Assembly: GCA_958295665.1 (NCBI GenBank)
Contig: OY282559.1
Location: 268,994,057 to 269,058,056, forward strand
Direction of reading: 5' to 3'
Origin: Tipula vernalis
Taxonomy: Eukaryota > Arthropoda > Insecta > Diptera > Tipulidae
DNA: 64,000 nt
Below the pieces are notes generated by a model. The model ran no database searches. It was given only the letters and a program-made list of their open reading frames with translations, and was not told where the DNA came from. Both the position numbers and the translations under genes were made by a program. Position 1 is the stretch's first letter, and each line of letters opens with the position of its first letter. Shown here in pieces: positions 45,065 to 57,310 of this stretch.

Positions 45065-46265
45065 AAAAAAATTACAAAATTGTATGTCAGACGATATAAA
45101 GCTGTTGTGCTCGGACCTACCTACTTAGCATCCAAGAGATACTGGCTCATATCTAATGTCTTCTTAATTTGTGATGGTCTTGTAGTGCATCATGATCAAC
45201 ACAGCTCTCCTAACTTGAAAACAATAGACTTTGAATCAGAACACTCAGCCGTTGAAAGATTATTCTTGAATTTTGCGGTTCCGAAACTTCCCCCAAAGCA
45301 GATACTTAACTTTAGTGCAGTTAATTGGTCAGTACTCAATAATTATCTAGACTCTAGGCTTAATAATATTGATATACCAGTGAGTAGCACGCACATACCA
45401 CACCCAAGTTTTTTTTAGAAACGGATATTCTCCTATCTCTAATATAATCAAAGCTCAGATATACAATGCGAATACCATCATCAAAGTGTTAATTAAATTG
45501 AAAACCCAAACTCTCTAGCATTAAGCTAAACAGTGGCACTTACATAGAAATAAACAAACTGACTAATCGAAATGCCTCTAATAACATACCAACACTAACA
45601 AGCTACACTTACCCAAGAAGTAGCAGATCAGAAGCTAGAGAAAGCTAACCTGTTAGGAAGTTTTCAAAGATGGTCCCTGCCAAAATAATGTGATTTGGTA
45701 TGACAGATTTACAGAGTCGGTAGAGATGAACATGTCAATAATTACTTAAATATGAACAAATCACCTCTATAGTCCAAATCTCAAATAACGAACAAATTAC
45801 CTTAAATAAACATTGTAAAAATCCGGACACTGCCAGACCGTCAGAAATTAAATCCTTCATAAAATCATGAAATAGTAAAAAATCAGCAGGACGGGATAAA
45901 GTCCGGAATTATACGCTCAAAAATTGTCCAAAATATTTAAAGAGCAAGAATTTGGACTTATACCCGACAGCCAATTTGACTTTCGTGCATCTCACTCTAC
46001 AACTAATGCGCAAATGAGAACCTAAATGAAACCCGCCCAACATTAGCGTATCTGCAAAAGGCTTTTGACACCGCCTGGATTAACGAAATAATATATAAAA
46101 TGATCAAGTTAAGGTTCGGCCCAGGTTTTATTAGAGTAATATATAGTTTCCTTTCGAATAGACCGTATCATGTAAGGTAGAGGATGGACTTTCTAGAGAA
46201 AATTCATGAAGGGGCTGTTCAAGGATCAATTCTAGGGCCGATCCTATATGTTCTCTATACTTCTG
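45065..46265 (+). pseudogene. Jockey-like LINE remnant, plus strand
   Basis: ORF 45080-45418 looks like the end of an endonuclease domain and the linker: VVLGPTYLASKRY, SEHSAVERLFLNF, ILNFSAVNWSVLNNYLDSRL. After many breaks the RT is visible at 45930-46265: GLIPDSQFDFRASHSTTNA-like block, LAYLQKAFDTAWINEIIYKM and GAVQGSILGPILYVLYTSDL (the fingers/palm signature SILGPxLYxLYTxDL). It stops exactly where gypsy RT begins (about 46270), so the active-site part is lost. Confidence 0.72.
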
Positions 46266-46289
46266 ACTTACTTAATAGATGATGTTGTG

Positions 46290-47010
46290 ATCTACACTTT
46301 ACCGATTATAAATGATTTGTTGATGCGGTTAGAGCATACTAAATTTATTTCAGCTGTAGATTTGAAAGATGTCTTTTGGCGGATCCCTTTAGACTCACAA
46401 TCAACAGATAAAACGGCTTACAGTTCCGGGACGGGCATTGTACCAGTCTAGAGTAATGTCATTCGGATTGTGTAATGTTCCGCAAATGCTATACCGTCTC
46501 ATGCACCGTGCGATACCGCATCAGATACACGACAAAGTTTTCGACTATTTAGATGACTTATAGATCACTTCCGCAATCTTAGAAGAGCATTTCGAACTTC
46601 TGAAGATGGTAGCTGATCTATTAAAACAAGCGGAATTAACCATAAATCTAACGAAAAGTCAGTTTACATTGCAAGAGTTAAAATATCTAAACGGTTTCTA
46701 TAGGAATATGTGGATGGTACGGGCGCTTCATAAAAAATTTCTCTTCGTTAGCCGCTCCTAATTTACCAACTGTATCAGTAGGGCAAAAAAGACTAAGAGT
46801 TACGCAGAAGTAGAAAATGCTTTTCAATTACTCAAACAAGCGTTGGCTTCAGCTCCCGTTTTAACAAATCCCATCAATAATAAGCTGCTCGTTATACAAT
46901 GTGATGCTAGAAAAGCTTTCCAATGAATAAATCTCTCATAAATTAAATGCAGCACAGAAAAATTATTCGGTAACCGAATTTGAGTGTTACGCTAGATGGG
47001 TAGCTCATTA
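46290..47010 (+). pseudogene. Second Ty3/Gypsy RT and RNase H remnant, plus strand
   Basis: LPIINDLLMRLEHTKFISAV, DLKDVFWRIPLDSQSTDKTA, then in another frame VMPFGLC-like region, VFDYLDDL-type active site near 46540-46560 with a stop in it, and ELLKMVADLLKQAELTINLT KSQF. RNase H follows: AFQLLKQALASAPVLTNP, VIQCDARKAF, and KNYSVTEFECYARW to about 47005. It is a different subfamily from the 39-42 kb element. Breaks occur every 50-100 bp. Confidence 0.75.
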
Positions 47011-47069
47011 ATCAAGTTGAAAATAAGAATAGCTCCAGCGTGCTGACGACGAATTAGACACAATGTTCA

Positions 47070-47575
47070 AGGATTTACTTCTTTCAACTTTAGTAGGTAG
47101 ATTTCTAATATTATCATACCACTGTAATCAGTTGTCAAACCCAGGATCATTAAACTCTTCACGGTACGTTTTAGGAAACCTAACGTAGAGTTTTGGCACA
47201 GGCAAGTCGAAATAACGATTAAATGATAAGGTAGATACAAATGTAGCTCCCTTTATCTCATTTTCACACGTCAAATTATTTATTAATTAATTTAATTAAT
47301 TGTTAATTAAGATGCGATGTTGAAAGTTATAATTTTGGACTTTGCTACATTTAAATATAACAAATTGTTCTTACACCAAACATTAACCGGATCTATATCC
47401 TTTTGTAACTTCTTTGCATAAGATAGATTTCAAATAGGGGAAGTTATGTTTAAGGTCATCGGTATATATTAGACAGCTGGAAAATGGTATACCTCTGAAA
47501 ATATGCCGATCGAGATGCGAGCCCTGAAGCACACCAGAAAGTGCATAAATTAGATCACATAAATTATTATTAACT
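47070..47575 (-). pseudogene. LINE reverse transcriptase fragment, minus strand
   Basis: Minus-strand reading gives LSGVLQGSHLDR (the VPQGSHLGP block), YTDDLKHNFPY (the YADDL active site with A changed to T), and LQKDIDPVNVWCKNNLLYLN plus VAKSKIITF, characteristic of the thumb region of R1/I/Jockey-type RT. It ends near 47100. Not related in orientation to the plus LINE at 45 kb. Confidence 0.7.
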
Positions 47576-47599
47576 TTGCATACCTCTAAGTGATGAACA

Positions 47600-48870
47600 G
47601 CTCAGAAGAAATTATGGAACGTATGAATGAGCCGGAAAATGTACGGGAAATCCATCGACATGGACCAACAGTATTTATAAAAGGTGTCGAGATGGAAAGT
47701 GGTTACATTGTACCATTACAACAGGTACTTACTACAGAAATATAATTATCACATCAACGTTTTGTACACCATTGCAGACAGTTAAATATACATACTTACA
47801 AGATATTCGATTGCACCAAACTTAATATCTTGAATGAAGAACAACAACGCTAAAGGCATGATGATATTGCCATTTACATCGATATCGTGGCGTTTGCTTC
47901 AGCTTTAAATGAATCTTGAAATTGAATCACTAAATTTACACTTAATTTCCTGTATTCAGAAGTTCCTTATCATTACATGTACCGTCGAGAAGTTCGGCAA
48001 AAAGAATGTATGCACACAGTTAGACCAAATTATTCGTTTCTGTTTGCGATTGCCTCTTCTTCACTTTCCTGGACCAATATCATTTAAGTATCTATGCAGC
48101 AACATCATTTAATGTCTATGCAAACTGTCAATTATTTTAAATATTAAAACTTTGAGAAAGCAGAAGAAGAGTGGGAGAAGTGCTAAGATGAAGCAGTAAT
48201 TTTTTAAATGCCGTACCAATTGAGGCAAGCATTTGCATTCATTTGTGTTTTCTGCAATCCTACTAAATTAAAGTTGGATTTGGCTTTAGATTTTTTGCGA
48301 GATTATGACAGTGAAGCGGCATGTAATTTATTTAGCTCTCCACAGCAATATTGTGCTAAATTTGGTCTCAATCAATCAACGGGAACTCAGAATATTCCTG
48401 TTCAATTCAAAGCACTTGAGAAAGAAGAGGAAACAGGATCTAGCATTCAAAATTTGAATCCGCAGCAATTGACAGTATTCAAAAAAAATGTTTGAGCTAT
48501 AGATTTCGAGAATAATCAGGAGCGCTGTTTCTTCTTAGATGGCCCAGGAGGTTCCAGTAGGACATACCTTTACAATATGTTGATGCATTTTAGAAGAGGT
48601 ATATGATAAATTATACTACCAAGCGCCACAACAGGAAACGTAGCAACTTTAATGAAAGGTATCCGTACAGTTCACAGCATCTTAAATTAAAAGTAACACT
48701 CAACATCTCACATAAAGCAAACAAACTCGCATGCTGAAATCATTCGTGATATTTTACAAACAGACCTATTTGTACAAACATATACATACATACTTTTTGT
48801 TATTTGGGAAGAATTCCACTTCGGTGAAATAAAGCCCTCTATTTAGGAACAAAGGTATAATAGAAAAAAT
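47600..48870 (+). pseudogene. Helitron Rep/Helicase remnant
   Basis: Read in mixed frames: LYSEVPYHYMYRREVRQKE (about 47950-48005), like the segment between Rep and helicase, then ORF 48208-48495 with MPYQLRQAFAFICVFCNPTK and a 5'-Pif1 helicase approach ending LNPQQLTVFKKNV. After a stop, CFFLDGPGGSSRTYLYNMLM (Walker A, usually GPGGTGKT) and ILPSATTGNVATLMKGIRTV follow. Helitrons transpose by rolling-circle replication using such a helicase. The Walker Lys is Arg and stops are present, so it is inactive. No Helitron ends (TC...CTRR hairpin) were identified. Confidence 0.75.
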
Positions 48871-48879
48871 TAAACAGTT

Positions 48880-49690
48880 TCTTGGTTTGAGTTATTTTAT
48901 AAAAATTTAATAGGGTTTAAATGTTACTTTAATTTAGACAATTTCATCGTGGTTAATTACTTTTCAACTTTATGCCGAAACCTCACTACAAAAAGCTTAT
49001 GCTCGATTACGATGTATAAACGAAGTACATTTTAGCAAAACTAGAATAAATCAATAAAATTCCAAAATTGATCACAACTAAATCGAAATTTAATAATTTA
49101 ATAAATCTTTTCAAAATTCATACTTTATTAGAGTTTATGCAATTTTTGCAAAGACTCTATTTAAGTCAATAATCACAATCGAGCGAAATTTTCAAATGGC
49201 TCGTCAAATTTGACAAAAGTTTCATTGCGTTTGACCAAATCTTAATTATATTAGAGTTTGCTTATTAATTGAACCAAGTTTAAAAAGTAACTTTATAAAT
49301 AAATATTGATAGGATTTTAAACAGTATGGATACAGTTTGAACGCCTTTGAAATATTAAAGTTTAGAATACGTCATAATCAATCTACTCAAGTACCACTAA
49401 TATTTGAAATATTATAGAATTAATTTGAAATGAATTTGAGTTCGCAGTCAAAAACGTTTCAAATTTCATTCAAATTCTGCTAGAATCATTTGTTTCGTTA
49501 TTTGTTTTTTTTACTTTTGAAATCGTGGCACAGGTATTTCAATAATAAACAAACACAACTACCAAACTCAGTAACTAGTTCAAAAGGATCAAACAATTTT
49601 TTAAATTGATAGGTAATTAATTATGATAGGTATTTCAAATTTAACAATTAGATGGCATTTCATAATTTTCTGGACATATTTTTTTAAGAA
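48880..49690. repeat. Diverged duplicated AT-rich unit, copy 1
   Basis: Matches 51790-52555 in the same order and orientation: TTTAGACAATTTCATC, ATTTGAAATATT, TTTGAAATGAATTTG, ACGTTTCAAATTTCAT, AGTTCAAAAGGAT and ATTTCATAATTTTCTGGACA words. A weaker partial copy may lie at 50460-50800. The unit is non-coding and rich in CAAATTT/TTTGAAT words. Origin unknown. Confidence 0.6.
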
Positions 49691-49727
49691 GTTTAAGAGA
49701 AGTTATAATTATAATTATATTCACTAA

Positions 49728-50262
49728 ATCAAAAAACTCAAGGAAAACCCTCATTTGTGTGTGTTTAATGCCCATACAATATTAAGAAGTTTAAGAGAAA
49801 TATGTCTGTTTATCAATTGATTTTTTTCGGCTTTTTGTAGACACATATATTTTAGTGAAAACACACACAAATGATGGTTTTCCTCGAGTTTTTTGATTCA
49901 GTGAATATAATTCGCTAAATCAGTACGTTCGTACTTGACACTATCTGTATTAAGTAGGAATTGTATTTTTGTAGTTTGGTCGTAGCTACCTGATGAGTAG
50001 ACCAACTTTTTCAGTACGAAACCAAACTACCAACACAATGAGCTCAACGAAAGTTTTCATTTTTTGTTCAGGGTTATACACTTTGTATAACTCTTGGGGT
50101 AAAGTAAGAATGGATTGATATTTCTACTTTTTAGATATGTAGATATATTATGAATAATTGGCCTCTTGATTTTGTTTCTGATTAACCAATTGAAAATCTT
50201 GTGAATGCCATTTTCACTAATATATTTGTGTCTATAAAAGGCCGAAAAAATCAATAAATTTT
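49728..50262. mobile_element. Long-hairpin foldback MITE, copy 2 (left arm deleted)
   Basis: The right arm matches 3900-4286 (GTAGCTACCTGATGAGTAGA, CCAACACAATGAGCTCAACG, ATTGGCCTCTTGATTTTG). The left arm is mostly missing, leaving a short stretch with TTGATTTTTTTCGGCTTTTT as TIR (right end, reverse complement, TTGATTTTTTCGGCCTTTTA). A CACAAATG palindrome near 49760-49880 mirrors the centre of copy 1. Confidence 0.75.
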
Positions 50263-51040
50263 TTTAAATACGGTATGATCTAAAATTTATATTTGAGCTT
50301 ATTGGATTAATAGGAAAAATTATAGTTTCATCAAATACAATAATCAATACAAAAAAATTAAAATTGATTGCCAGAACTGGAATTTTTAAGAAATTTGAGA
50401 AGGTTAATAAAATGTTTGCACCTACAGGAACTAAAACTATGAAGAGTTTTTATCAAAACGGAATATAAATTATACATATTAGTTCATAAAATTTGATTGA
50501 GTTTGAATGAATCTTGACTATAACCAATGTCAGAGATTTAATAGAAATAAAATCTATGTTTTAAATAAATAATTGGCAGAAGTTGATACATTTGAATTTA
50601 GTTTTAAAGCGTTTATGAAAATTCGTTTAGAAAAATCAGTTAGATTTAAAATAGGACAAATTTAATTTAATTTTTTAGTAAATGACATTTCAAATTTCGT
50701 TCAAATTTTTCGTTCAACATGTTCTGTTTAATGTTAATTTAGTTATATTCAAGGCATAAACCTTATTTAAAAAATTAATCAAACACAACTAATGCCCAAG
50801 TTCAGGAGAATAATGAAAATATAAAATTGAATGCAATTAAGAAATAATTAGAATTATTAAGAAACAATAAGAATTATAAGTTTATAACATTTATATATTA
50901 GAGCTAAAAGCTCAGGAGCGCTTTTTGTTCATCAAATTTGACTAGAATTTGATTGAGTTTGAGCCGGTAAATTTCATTACTGATTTAACAAAGATAAAAA
51001 CTAAGTTTCAGTGGGGTTTTAGTGTAAATCAACCAAAATT
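50263..51040. other. AT-rich stretch, weak repeat only
   Basis: TTTGATTGAGTTTGAA words recall the duplicated unit of 48.9 and 51.8 kb. No ORF. Confidence 0.4.
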
Positions 51041-51049
51041 TAATTGGAA

Positions 51050-51365
51050 AGGTATTTAATTTCAAATTCAATTCAATTTCGCATTTTATTGTTGCCATTT
51101 CAAATGAATGTGAAATTCGAATAAATTAATTTTACTCCATTTAAAGTCCAAATATTTTCAAACGCTTTCAAACTACATTCGAAAAAAAAATGTTTTGAAG
51201 ATAGATAGTTTGAATGTAGTTTGAATGAGTTTGAAAATATTTTGATTTAAAAAGGAGTAAAATAAATTTATTCCAATTTCACTTATATTTGAAATGTCCA
51301 CAATAAAAAGCACAATAAAACAATTTAATTTAATCTGAAATCAAATACCTTTCAAATTTCGTATA
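51050..51365. repeat. Large imperfect palindrome
   Basis: Arms of about 130-150 bp meet near 51195: left words CAAATATTTTCAAACG, TTCAAACTACATTCG and AATTTTACTCC pair with right words CGAATGTAGTTTGAATG-like, GTTTGAAAATATTTTG and GGAGTAAAATAAATT, and the outer ends share AAATACCTTTC/GAAAGGTATTT. It may be a foldback MITE; no target duplication was identified. Confidence 0.6.
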
Positions 51366-51789
51366 ATCGTTTGTTTCAATTAAATTGTGATTCTCTACTT
51401 TACGTAAAACTTGAAGTCAAGTAAAATTAGCTTGGATTCAAGCAAAATAGCACATTTATATTGATCAAGTAGGGACAAGTTACTTGAATTCAACTACAAT
51501 TCAACTAGGAGGAGTACAAACTTAAAATTAATTGTGGATTATAAATTAAAATTTATACAATTTCAGTTAAAAATTGCAAATGATTCAAATTTGAACGAAA
51601 TTTAAAATTTGAATAAGATTATCGTTCTGCGTTCCATAATTTAATATTTTGACAAGTATAAGTTAAATTCTAAATCCGTAATTAATACATACAACGTTAA
51701 AACTTTACTAAAAGTGGAGTTTGCTTATAGTTTAAGTCAATCTCAGTGTTTGAAGCTAATTTAGCATAAACTAAATTTTTAAGAAATAT

Positions 51790-52555
51790 TTTGGAAATTT
51801 GTCTGTCACGAAATTTGACTAAAATTTGATTGGGCTTAAATGGTACTCTAATTTAGACAATTTCATCAAAGTTAAATACTTGTTCAACATTATGTTCAAA
51901 TTGTTCTACATAACATGTACGTTCGTTTATGATTTTTGAACGAATAACATTTCGATAATCAAATTTCAAAATTGATCGCATCCAAATCAAAATATTATAA
52001 TTTAAGAGACTTTACAAAGTTCAAAATCTGAGTAGACTGTAGTAATAAACTGTCTAGTTCATTAATCAAAATCGAGTAAAATTTATAAATGGTTTATCAA
52101 ATTTTACTAAAATTTGATTGAGTTTTAAAAAGATCTTGGTTATAGCTAAGTTTAAAACATAAATTATTAAATTAATTTTGAAAGCGTTTGTGAATATTAA
52201 GATTTAGAAAATGACACAATAAATTTAGGTAATAAAAACACTAATCTTTGAAATATTCACAAATAAATTGAATAATAAGACATTTGAAATGAATTTGGAA
52301 CCACCGTCAAATACGTTTCAAATTTCATTTAAATTATTGTAAAATTATTTAATTTCTTTTCTTTTTTATTTTTGAAATTAAATTTATGTAAATTCAAACC
52401 AAAATTGGGAAATCGTGTTACAAACCTTCGTTATTTCAAAAATGAATCAAATGCAACTATTAAACTCTGCAACAAGTTCAAAAGGATAAAAAAAAATTAA
52501 AAATTCAAATTTACCATTTAGATCACATTTCATAAATTTCTGGACAGATTCTCTG
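51790..52555. repeat. Diverged duplicated AT-rich unit, copy 2
   Basis: Partner of 48880-49690; see that entry for the shared words. Copies are about 2.9 kb apart. Confidence 0.6.
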
Positions 52556-54535
52556 AGTTTGGTTTGAAATATTTTTTTTTTAGGTAAATTGGGTGGGGTC
52601 GCTGTACTCTGATTGCAATAATTAGGACACATTCTCGGACGCAGTACATTCAAAATTCGTATGTCAGTTCATTTATCAAAACAGTGAAATCAAGGTGTCA
52701 ATAAAAAATTTTATTGAAATTGTATTTCAATTTGAAACAACCGTCAAATATTTTTCAAACTATGTTCAAATAATTAATCAAGAAAAATCAACGTTGAAAT
52801 AATGAGGAATCAATTTTGACCATTCTTTCATATTAAATGATATTCCCGAATAAAAAACTTGAATCAAACTTAAACTCAATTTTAAATTTAAAACTTAGAA
52901 ATTGACATTCTCAATTCCTAGCTAAATTTATTTATATTTAAATTCATACATTTGAGTCAAGTTTGAATGGTTTTTGAAATCGTACAATCAAATTGAATTT
53001 GAAAAGATTGTTAGGCTGATTAAAATTTGACTCACTGATTTAGATCACTGTATTTATGGAAACATAGGAGTAATGTGTTTACCAATTAAATCTAGCCAGG
53101 TTAATTTGATAAAATAAAAATAAAAAAAATTGATTATCAATATTATTATTATTCATAAATCAATATCGATTTCGAAGAAATTATTATTTATTATTATTAA
53201 TTTAAAAACAGTAAACAATTTGTGTACTATAATAGTAAGTTACGATTTTAATTAATTACCAAATTTATCTATTTATTACACATTTTATATAAGCTGTTGA
53301 ACAATTATTAATCAGTGTGCACTATCCCGATGCCCATTTTCCTTATATAACGCTAATTGTTGGGCGCAGTCTGGAATAGATTTCATTTGATATCATATTC
53401 TCAATCTCAAGTCCAAATTTCATGTCTCAATCTCATGAAATGAGCATAAACTTTCGTCGTAAAATGAGACTTGCAAGTGCCGATTTTCATCTACATACTA
53501 GATGTAGAATACAAGAATAAAATTTACTGTTGTACGTCTAGTACGATCAAAATCAATTAATAAAATTTAGAAATTCAAACTGGAAATTAAAACTTCACCT
53601 CTGCTGTCCTTATGCTGTTGATGATTGTAGGTGTGACCACTTTTGCTATGCTAGTACTTGAACTCCTATAATGGTAGGGTACATTGCTCATTTTGTGATC
53701 ATGAAGATAAACTGATTTCTCTCCATTTTAAATTGAATAGATCAAAATGAGGTCATAATTTAAATGGGAAACAACAACAACATTTGATCCAACATTGATT
53801 TTGTAGCACAAATCTAAAAATTAGTTCAGCTATTAAAATGTAGGTTGTAGGTGAAAAATAATTTTGCATTATGTGGTTGGTAGTAGTGAAATCAACAACA
53901 AAATTAAATACCGAACTCATTTTACCTGTTCACACGAGTATTATATTCATCATATTCTTTGTAGAGGAAAGAAGCGACAGAGAGCATGATAAATAGAATA
54001 CGCGTATGAACAGGCAGATTCAAAACGAAACGAAATAGAAAATTCACATTTGGTGTTTGTTTGTTTTAAGCATTTTGGTGTCGTTTCATGAGATATGCAC
54101 ATGTCTGATTTGAAAAATCGTTAAAATTTGATTCTTTCAGGTCCGTCAAACGTTGGCCATATCTTAAGTAAAATTAACATGTTGTTTTCTGTAGGTTTCC
54201 GATTATCCAAATTTCATATTTTCTTGGCCCTGTGACTGTAAATAAAACTACGATCCTCCAATTTCATTCATATGCAATATTTCGAACAATATCTTTAATC
54301 CAGTTTAATTGAAGCTATTCGATTACATAAATAGTGATGGTCTTGAAAATAATACCAGAGTTGGCAATAGTTTCATTCTACCATCTTTGTACAAAGTTCA
54401 TATCCAAATTGTACCAGAACAAAAAGGCTATTGTAAGGGCCGACCCGACCTATTTATTTCACTTTCATATTTTCTGTGGCCTACCAAGAAATAAAATCAG
54501 AAATTAAAACTTGTCAAAATGAAATCGTTTGGAAT
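52556..54535. other. Unassigned AT-rich stretch
   Basis: No gene or TE protein recognised. No inverted or tandem repeats stood out on reading. Confidence 0.4.
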
Positions 54536-54539
54536 TTTG

Positions 54540-54760
54540 TTTGTCCAAAAGGACCTTTTGTCGGCGTTTTAAAGGTTTCTAATTCTGAAAAAGCAACAAA
54601 AAGAAATGTCCGTCCTTCTATCTAGGCCGAACATTTTGATGTCTGTACCCAAGGTATCTCAAGAACGATTTGTGATTTGAATTTTTTCGCCAATCTATAT
54701 CTGCGGTCAATGTGGAGAATTGAAAGCCTTCAAATTCAGAGTTATCTAAAGTTTTGTTTT
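54540..54760. repeat. Dispersed repeat, copy B (partner 16520-16900)
   Basis: Shares GGTATCTCAAGAACGATTTG, TTTTTTCGCCAATCTATATC and CTGAAAAAGCAA with copy A in the same orientation. The 61-codon ORF at 54677 has no domain. Confidence 0.5.
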
Positions 54761-56380
54761 AAATTTTTTCAACAACCAATCTCCAATGTAATCAACCAGT
54801 TTGAAAGCTTTGGCCCGCGTAGCAATTTATTGTGTACCCAAAATTTGAATTTTTATTTTTGACGAGTTCTTCCAAAAAAAAAACGGAACTCGCCATTGGG
54901 TCGTTTTGAGCCTTAAACAAAGCTTAACAATAGTTATATTTTGTGCAAACTACCCTTCAACCGAAAAGGCACTTTCAATTCCACGGAAGTTAGTTTTATA
55001 GTTAAAAAGTGTTGACAGGCTAACTAAACAATATTTCTCGTAATTGTTTGCTTTAAACAAAACTGTTACTCGTTTTATAACTTTACTCAAGTGTGTTGCT
55101 TTCGTTGAATAGTAAAGTGTTTTATTCCCCAAACCTGGTGCCCATACTTTTCCTTAATTGCCAACTTTAATTGAATTTTTAATCAGATTTGGTAGATCTG
55201 GGTAGATTTACAAATCAATTAAAATATTTTTAGTCTGAAAATTAGAATGGCTCCAATGACTAATATGACATTTTTATGTGTAAAACCAAGGTAAAGATTT
55301 CGACAAATGTATAAAACTTATTAATAATTTGTGTTTTGTGGGCAGTTTGTCTGAAGATAGTTACAGAAATTTTCGGTAAATAGGCAGATTTAGAAATTTG
55401 TGTGCGAAGAAATTGTTCTGTTTATTAGAGATATTAAGGCGAGGTTTGAAGGCTCCTTCGCAAAAGCTCCACGGCTCCCCAGGGAGTAGCGGGCTGTAGT
55501 TTGAGTAGACCTGCCTTAGAGGATGAGGGCTGCTCCCGAAACCTCCGCTTATAAAATTCTTCCTGTTTCGTATTTTATTTATAATTTAAAACTATAAGTA
55601 AAAAAAAAAAATGGAAAAATTGCAAAATTTTCCTGGAAAAATTGCAAAATTTTCCTGGAAAAATTACTTGCACATTTTAAGTAAATTTTTATTTTTTAAA
55701 ACTTCTTCTTTTAAAAAATATGCAAAACTCGCATCTAACTAAATTTAAGGATATTCAATTGCGTTCGTTTGTCCAAATATTCCCCTTCACACTAAGTATT
55801 CTTTCGACGTTAACATTTAGCACCGGAATTGAAAGAACCAATTGCCCAATTTTTAATAAATATGGAGTAAGCTCATTTTAACAAAAATAGTTCCGAGAGA
55901 AAGATTTTCGTACAAGTATCCCGATCACTGAATTAAGTGCAGCTATTTCGATGTGTAAACACTCGGGTGCTATTTTTTCATTCGATATCATCCAAATTTC
56001 TAACATCTCATCAAGGCCTAAGGATAATTTATTACTATCTAAATTGAGGCCTTGAAATACTATGAATGGTGAGTTTTGAAAATCAAACCAATTTTTCTAA
56101 ATGATTTAAATCACGTTTTTAAACATTAAATGCCTCACTATTAAACTAACTTATTTACCAAGAAAAGTCTCAAGTGACTTTTCATCATGGCAAATGTTAC
56201 TTTCATGCCAAAAATTCAGTATTATTTCTATCTTTCAATGACTCGCAAAATTTCACCGTTATTGGAATTCACCGTAAGGAACTTCATTTTCTTGGTCAGA
56301 AATCATTTTCCATAAGGCCTTTGAACATTCGCATTCACCTAATCTTAAAAGATATTAATTACTCAATGCGACCGACGTGA
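54761..56380. other. Unassigned stretch with one GC-richer island
   Basis: No gene recognised. 55441-55556 is notably GC-richer than anything around it (words such as AAAGCTCCACGGCTCCCCAG and CTGCTCCCGAAACCTCCGC), has no ORF and no tRNA-like fold that I can see. A short tandem TTGCAAAATTTTCCTGGAAA repeat lies at 55619-55665. Confidence 0.4.
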
Positions 56381-56581
56381 CTAACCCTTGTGTCTATACC
56401 CAAAAAAATATACACTAGTCTATATCCGGCCACATGTATTTAGTCGTTAAAATCGAAATATTTTGTATTTGCCTGTGTGTTATTGCTTTTATTTATTTTA
56501 GTACAGTATTTTTAACGTCAGAAAAAGGAAACAAAATAATAAATGGGGGATTCCCTGATTAATACTAGTAAAAGAGAAATA

Positions 56582-57072
56582 TACCGATTTTCCATCGTCA
56601 ATAGTATAATAGCATAATAGTATAATACTATTATACTATTATTCCTTGTCGATTTTCCATCGCACGCGATGAAGTTAGCACCAATTATAGTTTTTTTTTA
56701 TGTGAACGTAGGTATAATTCTTATTTTGAAAATGTTAACGTCTATTCATAATAAAAAAACAATTAAAAATAACCAAGCATACGCATTAGTTGTGTTTTTA
56801 AAAAATTAATAAAATGTATGGACTATGCAGATACTACCAAAAAAAAAAACAAAAAAAAAATCGAATGGTAATTTAGTGAATTGTCAAAATAATACACTGT
56901 CAGATAAATTTACAATGTTAAAAACACAATTTGCTACCTATTATATTTTTGATAGCTAGTATAAAAAAATATTATATTTATACTATTATACTATCAACTT
57001 CGGTTTTCCATCCTCGTAGTATAATAGTATAATACTATTACACTATTATACTATGACGATGGAAAATCGGTA
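56582..57072. mobile_element. 491-bp palindromic MITE inside piggyBac
   Basis: TIRs TACCGATTTTCCATCGTCA (left) and, as reverse complement, the same on the right. Each is followed inward by a palindrome made of ATAGTATAATA/TACTATTATACTAT words (56605-56645 and 57015-57055). A third, inner GATTTTCCATCG word occurs at 56651. Flanks read ATA on both sides (56579-56581, 57073-57075); a TA duplication with CCGATTTTCC ends is equally consistent. There is no ORF. It separates the piggyBac 5' end from the transposase start. Confidence 0.8.
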
Positions 57073-57242
57073 ATAGAAAAAAATCGCTTAGGTGAGTTGC
57101 GGAAATTAGAGTTAGTAGTTATTGGTATTCAAATAAAAAGGTTGTTTGCGGAAGAAGTTTTTTTTTTGGAAATAAATATATACATTTGTGTGTGTGATAA
57201 AATGGCGGATCGCAGAGAAATTTCAAATGCTGAATTAAGACG

Positions 57243-57310
57243 GTAAGATTTAATATTTAGCAATGATTAGTTCGATTTTTTACAAATTACATACACATTT
57301 ATTTCCATAG
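57243..57310 (+). other. piggyBac intron 1
   Basis: 68 bp, GTAAG donor, TTTCCATAG acceptor. Both sides are in frame (Arg codon split CG|T). Confidence 0.75.
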
